From Diabrotica undecimpunctata (taxonomy: Eukaryota > Arthropoda > Insecta > Coleoptera > Chrysomelidae): a stretch of 64,000 nucleotides of DNA. A program made the position numbers and the translations under genes. This document shows, piece after piece, positions 56,936 to 64,000 of the stretch. The stretch spans positions 61,029,984 through 61,093,983 of the forward strand of contig NC_092803.1 in the NCBI RefSeq assembly GCF_040954645.1, given 5' to 3'. Under the pieces are notes generated by a model. The model was given only the letters and a program-made list of their open reading frames with translations. It did not search any database and had not been told where the DNA came from. Numbering within the stretch: position 1 is the stretch's first letter; every line of letters starts with the position of its first letter.

Positions 56936-57840
56936 TAAATTTTGTTCTGATAGTAACATTGTACTACCAAAAATTGACAATTTAACTAGAAATGGCAATA
57001 TAGAAGTCAATTATATTCTGTACAAAATAAGAAATTGTATAGAGGTGAACTAAAATAAATACACATAATCTACTGTTCGATCGCATACTGTTTACATTTA
57101 AAAATTTTCTGAGGACTTTCTGGAATTACGTCATCGAGGTTTTAAAAGCAAGTAGTGGTGAGTACCAAATGCAATCGATTTTGACTTTGACAAAATACCA
57201 CAAAATACCAACGTTAAAAATGAATAATGCAAGTGCATATCTTGATAAAATGACAGGGAATTTCCAACATATAAATAGTTGAGGGCCATCTGCCTAGGAA
57301 CAATAGGTAAAAGCTGATAAACGGACAGGATTAGAAAGTTTAAAGCATCACTAATTAGATCATATTTCAAAACAAAGTAAATAAGTATATTTGAATGTCA
57401 ATTCTTTTCAAACTAAGATTGTAAAATAAAATTTTAGGAAAAAAATATTTATTATTTCTTGTTCTCAAGAAGTACTTTTATTATTGACAATATCGAAACA
57501 TTTTATTAAAGTGAAGTCGTTTTACCCTGTCGTATTTCGGATTAACGCCCGAAAAATAATTTATGACTCTAGTTACAGCCACTCTGTTATGCTTTCCCTT
57601 TTCTACCTGCTTTGTGGTACCGAACCTCCTACTGGTCGGCTGTAGTACTTGAGGATAAATCAGCGCTACCAAAACAATTTTTTTATAAATCGTGAAAAAA
57701 CGCAAATTGAATGCTTTGTGATAATTTATTGAAAAAACTTTTATAATTTTATTTCAAATAAAATTGTCTCGAGGAGTGCATCCATTCATTGCCGTCGCAT
57801 AACTGGATAATTTTAGTTGTTATATTTGCAAAAATAGTAA
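56936..57840. other. No gene assigned; one conserved-looking minus frame
   Basis: 57705-57481 (minus) reads SRRFGTTKQVEKGKHNRVAV TRVINYFSGVNPKYDRVKR. The composition is protein-like rather than AT-driven, but I cannot name it. It may be the 3' part of another retroelement. Confidence 0.35.
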
Positions 57841-57996
57841 ACAGTCTGCGGAGTCGAGGCTCTCCATTGACCGGACTCATCGGCCAATGACCGACGTGCC
57901 CTGCCACCGAGGCCCCGCCCCCTCGTGTATATATTCAGAGAGCTCTGAAAAATCTCGCTATTAGTATTCAACGATCGCCGGTTTTCAATAGTGACA
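57841..57996 (+). promoter_or_regulatory. GC-rich promoter with TATA box for the transposase
   Basis: A GC-rich block (GAGGCCCCGCCCCCTCG) is followed by TATATATT at 57928-57935, about 60 bp before the ATG at 57997. TCAACG/TCAATAG sequences about 30-50 bp later could be the start of transcription. Confidence 0.45.
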
Positions 57997-59334
57997 ATGG
58001 GTAACGTACAAGAAAACGATAGAACACCTAAATATAAGTTTTTGTCTCCGAGTGAGCGTCGAATTGTGTTGAAAGTGGAAAATTATTTTACTTTGGAAAA
58101 AATCAACATGGGACCAATTACCAAAAGGACAAGTGCAGCTTGTGGAATTTCAGAACGGACCTTGCAAAGAGTTCGCAAAATGAGTGAGGAGGAATTAAGT
58201 AAGGAAAATAAAAGGATTCGTTTGCATCTGAAAACCCTCGACTTGCCACAAGGTATTAAAATCTCAATCAGAAATATCATTTATGACATGTACAAAGCAA
58301 AAGAACATGTTACAAGAAAGACACTTATTCAAAAAATAAAGGACAGAGAACTTTGTGATATGGGTTTGACCAGTTTATTAAAAGTATTAAAAGCTATGGG
58401 TTTTAGATACAAAAAAACCAATAATCGTAAAGTGTTGTGCGAGCTGTCCTCGCTCAACGTTGTTGGAAAAAGGTGGAAATTTATAAGAAACTATTTAAAA
58501 AACAAGAATTCCGAATTTGCCAGACAATTTGTGTTTCTTGACGAAACATGGATTTTTGCGAAAGGAAATAATACCAAATCATCCTGGCAAGATGATTCTA
58601 CCAAATGCTATTCGAGTACTAGTGCGAGTAATGGCAAAAGATATATTATATTGCATGCAGGAAATACGGAAGGTTTTATACCCAATGCTAGTCTTATATT
58701 TTCTTCGACAAAAAAAAAAACTGATGATTACCACGGAAATATGGACGCCGATATTTTTGAACATTGGTTTGAGGAAAAATTATTAAAAAATCTGGAAAAT
58801 CCGTCATTAATAGTCTTAGACAATGCTTCGTATCACACCAGAGAGGAGGAAAAGTTTCCCACAAGCAGCTGGAAAAAAAGAAGACTTAAGAAAGTGGCTG
58901 TCGGAGAAAAATATAGAACACGAACATCTAGTTTTAAAAGTTGAATTATTAAATAAGTGCAAAGAACACATTACTGAGAAAAAATTTTTCGTTGACCAAA
59001 TGGCACTAAAATATGGTCAAGAGGTCCTAAGACTACCACCATATCACTGCCAGTACAATCCAATTGAATTGGTGTGGGGCATCACTAAAAACTACTATGA
59101 TAAACATGCATGTAAGACCACCGACGAAGCCAGCGTTTTACAACTCTAGCAAGATGCACTAAACCAAGTCAATGACGAACAATGGCGGAAATGTATTGAG
59201 CATACTGAAAAAAAAATTTAGAGTCATATGAAATAAAACAAGTTATTGATGAAGTAAGACCTTTAATTATTCGTAATGATGAAGATTCAGATGAATCGGA
59301 TAGCGAGTCAGATAGTGATGATACCTGTCCATAG
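57997..59334 (+). pseudogene. IS630/Tc1-like transposase with long second-to-third acid spacing
   Basis: Cut-and-paste transposase. An N-terminal helix-turn-helix (SAACGISERTLQRVRK) and a second DNA-binding stretch are followed by FVFLDETWIFAKGN (first D) and SLIVLDNASYH (second D). Then comes a ~75-residue helical insertion and YHCQYNPIELVWGITKN (third acid, E). With the one extra A in the run at 58871-58877 ignored, 81 residues lie between the second D and the E, far from the usual 34-41 and close to the rare DD82E (Sailor-type) spacing I recall. The tail has in-frame TAGs at about 59147 and 59219 and ends in an acidic Ser/Asp-rich stretch. The frame break in the A-run and the stops make this copy inactive. 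No terminal inverted repeats were found. The start at ATG 57997 suits the TATA box upstream. Confidence 0.85.
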
Positions 59335-59335
59335 A

Positions 59336-60840
59336 TTAAGACGTAGATAGAAAAATTAACACAAAAATGTACCAACCACAAAAAATAAACAAAAACCGCA
59401 TACAGGAGAGAGCCGGAGGCACGCCGCACGACGCTCTTGAATGCAAGCACCAAAAAAATTAGATTAGCAAGTAAGATAGATTAAGGACATGACTGGACGA
59501 ACGACTGGGTATTAGACGACGGATGAAAGGATTCGATGCTTGCTCGCTCTCGACTGCACTTGGTGCAGAAAAGGGAAAGCAAGTATCGGCACACAGAACC
59601 ATCATTAGATCGCCGAACAATTGCTTTGACCGGTAGTGATAAAGCCAAATGGACTAACCTACCACTTAAATGTAAATACACGGAAATCTCCCATTGCCTG
59701 ACGGGGGATACCGCGAAATAGTCGAGACCTGGCTCCAAAGACCAGGGAGCGGAGGAAAGCCGGGGCTTAAATATCTCAAAAACGGCTATTTTTTCGAGAA
59801 TGGTATCCCAATAAAAATCGATCCAGAATTTTACGTAGATTCTAAAAAAAAAACAAAAAGCACAGTTTCTATTTAAAATAAGAAACTTAATGGCGACTTC
59901 CGGTACAACCGGAAGTGCTAGAAGAATGCAAATATTTAAAAAATGAAGAATGCTTTGCATAACCCATTATTTCAAGTTTGCAAAAACCAGTGACGACCAG
60001 AACTTTGAAAACTTTTAACCAACATGTTGCGTGAATGACCCTGTATATTTCATACTCAATGTTTATCAATTTACATTATGATATTCAATTATTATAAAAC
60101 ATAATACAAAGTTATTTTATTAAAAAAATCCCTAATGTCGTATTATCAAATTAAGAAAACCATACATTTTTAATTTTAGAACCGCTGACTACCTAAGGCA
60201 AATCTGAACACACTTTTATTACTTATGCGACAGGCTAAAACGATCCTGCTTTATTAAAAGTCGAGAACAATTAAAAACCACGTTCATATTTATATGAAAG
60301 TGCTATAAAAATAAAGGTATATTAATTACTCTTGAGAAGAATTAATATTCTTTAACAAACTTGGTATACGACTCATAATATTTGACATCTGATTCTTTCA
60401 TTTTGAGTTTTAGGACATGCAAGTTTTTATCAATAATACATTTTTCCCTAAACTGAATAAAAAAGTTTTCCATATGATTCCAAGGTTTTAAGATATACTG
60501 ATATTATAAAATATGTACTTGTTAATATCTTATATATCTTGTTAATATTTTATTGTAGATAAAACACATACTTTTGATCTAGCATAATTCTCTGCCACGC
60601 ATGAAAATAAAGAAAAACCAGCAACCGCCTATAATTAAGTAAAAACACATGTTATTTTTATGAACGCACTAGACTCAGTACATTGATATACTTTAGATTT
60701 ACATCTATCAAAGATATACTTAGAAAAAAGACGTTTTCATATTTATTTTAAGCACAATTTGTGATGTTTCTGGTTTGTTTACTTTTGTGGCTGTCAGTCT
60801 GTTGAATTTTTTGATGTTTATTTGTCAAATTTTTGCATTT
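59336..60840. other. No gene; one palindrome at 59896-59916
   Basis: 59520-59890 has an unusually even base composition and a long minus frame without recognisable domains. ACTTCCGGT-ACA-ACCGGAAGT at 59896-59916 is a perfect 9-bp stem. The rest is AT-rich. Confidence 0.45.
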
Positions 60841-60846
60841 TAAAGT

Positions 60847-62646
60847 TTATTTACCTTTACTTTTATTAAAAATAAGTAATTTTCTGTGAATCTTTTCCCT
60901 TTTAGTTTTTTGTTCACTTTCATTAACGTTATACCACTGACAAGTTTTTAAAAGTTTGATTTTTACCAAGAATTTTATAATTTTTCTTTTATGGTCTTCA
61001 CAGCTTTCAAGCCAATTAGTAGTTAATAAAATATGCTTAGTCACATAGGTTTTTCAAAAACTGTATTATCTACTTAAAATAAATTAAAAGCATCGTCAAA
61101 CTTTTCTAACAATATTGTAGTAATAGTAACAAACAAATCTGATGGCCTCTGAAGAAACTTTATTTCTTCGTTTGCGCCATAATCTCTGAAAAGTAACATT
61201 AGTTTGTGTTTCTGTAATAGAATTTTATTGTCTTTTAGCAAATCTTCCTGACATTTAATACAATTCAAATTCTTTATAATCTTATAGTAAATATAATCAG
61301 CGACATATGTAACAGCACACGTTTCTTAAAATTTGGTTGTCATTATTTTCCTTTTGCTTGTCTAAAGATTTTTCTACATGAACTGTTTGGGTTTCAATGG
61401 ACTCGTCTGACATTTCGACGCTGGTTACTTCGTGGGTTAAATCTAAATTATCAGTTTGTGCTATTTCACAATTTCCATTGTCTAAAGCAATTTTTAGTTT
61501 AATATTTGTGTTATGCTTAATGGCAATTCTTAACTAACACTAGGTGATGGATTGTAACGACCCCTATTGTGCACAATCGAGAAAAAATTTTCTAGAGGAT
61601 CTTGGTTCAGAAAGGATGTTAAAAGATATGACACATTATATTTTTGAAGTTCCTCCCACAAACATAAAACTGACAAAATTGTCCACTGAAAGCCGTGTAG
61701 ACAGTGAATATTATTTATCTCTTTCTGATTTTCAAAAACTTTAATTTTTTAAAAATATTCTAAACCTGCTTTTAAGTTTTGAGTTGACTTGCTTAATGAC
61801 ATTGGCTTTCTGTTTGGATTACTATCACTACAATATTTGCTGTTAAGACCATCAAAAATATTATTTATAATTTTCAAAAATTCGGCAGTATGAGGAGCCG
61901 TTTTGGTGTGTAACTGCCCTACAGCTATAGCTGTTGATATTGCTGAGGCAACTGAGTTGGAAAAAAATTGTGCTGCTAATTTTACACGCATTTTTTGAAA
62001 ATTATTAGGGTTTATATGAACGTCTGTTATTTTCACCATGCATCGTGCTCTCACATTGGTTCTATCGATGTTGTATGTGTATTCAATATCTTGCCACGAT
62101 ATTTGTTTAGAATCGGCAAAAAACGTCAAAAATTATTTCTTAGACTTTTTAATAAGTGGGGTGTATCAAACACAGTGAAAATCCTCTGATTTCCTATTTC
62201 TATTGCAGGCTGATCCTTACATGCGCCTAACAGCTTAAATAAAGCTCTACTATTAGATGCTTGATCACACACTACCACTTTTGGTATATACCCAATATTT
62301 TGTAATTTTGATACAACTTCAACTACAATGTTTTTTAAGTTGTCGCTATGTTTTGGACCACCTGTAACAAAATAACAAATCGGAATCTTCCAGTAATGTA
62401 GCAAGCCGCGCATCATGAAAACCAGACCTGTGTTGGCAAGTTTGTTTGTTCTTCCTAAAGCACCTAAATCTTGAAACCCTTCTATAATGTCATCTAATTT
62501 ATTGTACTCCAATTGTTTTTTCAAAGAAATTTCATCAAACATTAACACACAAATTTTTTCCCACTCATCCATTGTCTCTGCTTTTTTCTTCAACTTGTCA
62601 ATTAAGGAAGTGTTTAAACCAGTTCTTAATTTTGTAGCGTGCAAAT
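60847..62646 (-). pseudogene. P-element-type (THAP9-like) transposase, N-terminus missing
   Basis: Read right to left on the minus strand. 62644-62126: ADLHATKLRTGLNTSLI, ICVLMFDEISLKKQLEYNKL (first catalytic D), VVVCDQASNSRALFKLLGA (second D), IFTVFDTPHLLKSLRNNF. 62129-61749, next frame: TFFADSKQISWQDIE, DVHINPNNFQKMRVKLAAQF FSNSVASAI. About 61745-61500: LTSFLNQDPLENFFSIVHNR GRYNPSPS (the D-LENFF box). 61268-61074 and 61044-60847: NCIKCQEDLL, FVTITTILLEKFDDAF, LTTNWLESCEDHKRKIIKFL. Order and motifs follow the RNase H-like core and C-terminus of P transposases. A 1-nt loss in the T-run near 62128 and more shifts and stops kill it. The THAP DNA-binding domain is absent. Confidence 0.92.
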
Positions 62647-63198
62647 CCGCTACTTTTTAGAATCAATTTTCAAATACCCACATTGCATTAGAGGTCCTCT
62701 CATTTAGCCGTGTTTATTTTCATTTTAGAAAATATTTGTTAGTTGGTTCATCTACATTTTGTGTCCGCCCGGTATAATACATTTTCAATTTTATAATGCA
62801 CATAGTGAGACCCGATTCGGATTTCAAAAGGTATTTCCATTATCCCGAATAGTATTTATTGAGAAAATACTATTGCCATTTTCATTTTGAATCCCTACAT
62901 TATTTCCCGTAAAATAGTCATTCTTATACGATATTTTATTCCGAAGCAAAATTATTTATCAAGTCGTTAATTTTTTGTAATTTTAAAACATTCAAAGTTT
63001 GGCAGTCTCAATAGAAATTTCTGCTTCCTTATCAGCTAATACTGACCTTCAGGTAATTTCTTTGCTTTTATAAATACCACGCTGGTCCCATTGAGTGTGA
63101 TTTTCTATCGATTCCAGTCGCCAAGTAGGTGTAACGAAAATACGTTCCTAGTTGGCACCCAGGAGAAGGGCGTGGCCCTGATATTACGATGTTTCGTT
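62647..63198. other. No gene recognised
   Basis: AT-rich, then a moderately GC region with TTTTATAAATACC at about 63066 that could be a TATA box of a short repeat. Confidence 0.4.
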
Positions 63199-63341
63199 CC
63201 CAGAAATAATATATAGTAACAGTTCCCCAGAAATAAAGGAAATAATATATAGTAGCAGTTGCCCAAAAATAAAGGAAATATGTAATAGGTACCAGTTCCC
63301 AGAAATAAAGGAAATATAATATATGTAATAGCAGTTCTCCA
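63199..63341. repeat. Tandem minisatellite, about 4 units of 27-40 bp
   Basis: CCCAGAAATAAAGGAAATA, then ATATAGTAGCAGTT-type phrases repeat about four times with length changes. Confidence 0.88.
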
Positions 63342-64000
63342 GATGGATCCATCCTTTTAAAACCCAGCAGTTTCACAAGCAACAGTTCCAGAGACAACAA
63401 ATGAAAACTACCAACTGACGCCTCACGAAGAAGATCTTGAGCTGTAAATAACCCAGGACAGCACCGGAAGAAGCCCGCAGACCACAAGCTAAGTTTTTTT
63501 AATGGAATTTTGTACTTGCCTGTCAACAAGGACAGATTATTTTGTATACAGTAACTTCAATGAATACTAAAATGTAGATCCTTATTGTTACTAATAAAAT
63601 GAGAGAATAAAGCATTTATACCGAAGTTCATTTCTTTTACTGATAGTGTACCGTATGCATAGGGAATGCAGAGGAGTGGAATAAAAGGACCCACAAAAGT
63701 CTCATGCTCGCCGCGTTGATGTTGGCGATGTTATCTTGAATTTGTTTCTTGGTCAGTGTTGGCATTATGAAATAAGTTCAATATCTCATCATCAACAAGA
63801 ATACTACAATTTTATGACACGCAACCAAGTTTGAAGGTAATACAAAGTTAAGAGATCTAATTAAAAATTTGTAACAACTAGGAGACTTAAAATAAATAGC
63901 CAGAGCTAAATCCTTTTCATTGTGACTCCATTGTGAACGAGTTTTGTGTGAAAACTGCATATTAACAAAAGTGTGCACGTATTTGCTTTTATTTTCTAAC
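63342..64000. other. No gene recognised
   Basis: Unassigned sequence. An AATAAAATGAGAGAATAAAG tract at about 63592 looks like poly-A signals, possibly of a solo LTR or other repeat containing the minisatellite. Confidence 0.4.

Noticed and set aside
57991..57996. GTG at 57991 as the transposase start
   Set aside because: ATG at 57997 follows two codons later and is the normal eukaryotic start.
59481..59960. 159-residue minus-strand frame
   Set aside because: No domain or motif, and composition fits the reverse complement of a decayed repeat.

Overview
This is a eukaryotic, insect-type window. It is AT-rich and intron-bearing, and it is filled with layered transposable elements (TEs) of types common in insects: Tc1/mariner, hAT, PIF/Harbinger, piggyBac, P-like, gypsy-type LTR elements and many 5'-truncated LINEs. 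A beetle is my best guess from the LINE and piggyBac mix, but that is inference. No bacterial signals (operons, ribosome binding sites, CRISPR) are present. Coordinates of degenerate repeats are approximate unless a target-site duplication (TSD) fixes them.

Host genes are few. DPH7 (diphthamide pathway, minus strand) has exon 1 at 10451-10316 and exon 2 at 3388-2960; a 6.9 kb intron separates them and later exons lie beyond the left edge. A Protein C10 (C12orf57-type) gene is complete in one exon at 17129-17509 (+). A CDK2AP1-type gene is complete at 31400-31702 (+). DOHH (deoxyhypusine hydroxylase, minus) has its last exon at 47026-46401; its earlier exons were not found.

Layout. 1-2,950: TE remnants. 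2,960-10,451: DPH7, whose intron holds a complete Tc1-type element (4893-6492, TSD TA) and LINEs, one inserted inside another with a 14-bp TSD. 10,701-11,827: hAT element with an 8-bp TSD, about 250 bp upstream of the DPH7 start. 11,863-16,901: a 75-bp inverted repeat enclosing a palindromic PIF/Harbinger dimer (12000-15942, TSD CTG) with 1,953-bp arms. 18.9-22.3 kb: LINE graveyard. 23,273-24,413: fold-back element. 25,507-27,849: dead piggyBac element (TSD TTAA) interrupted by a LINE. 36.6-38.2 kb: internally deleted gypsy element. 38.3-45.9 kb: a MITE and nested LINEs. 47,220-54,660: a three-level nest in which a LINE was hit by a gag-protease LTR element (47457-53035, TSD GTAT) whose 3' LTR was then hit by a 736-bp Harbinger MITE (TSD TTA). 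57,997-59,334: an unusual IS630/Tc1-type transposase with about 81 residues between its second and third catalytic acids. 60,847-62,646: a dead P-element-type (THAP9-like) transposase.

The most interesting signals are in the LTR element. Each LTR carries nine hairpins with compensated stem changes and a conserved loop containing GTAAGT. The element has an apparent -1 frameshift site (GGGAAAC, 7-nt spacer, 8-bp stem) between gag and protease, no reverse transcriptase or integrase, and a gag ATG inside the LTR. The Harbinger palindrome, precise to the base and flanked by a perfect TSD, is the other major structural oddity.
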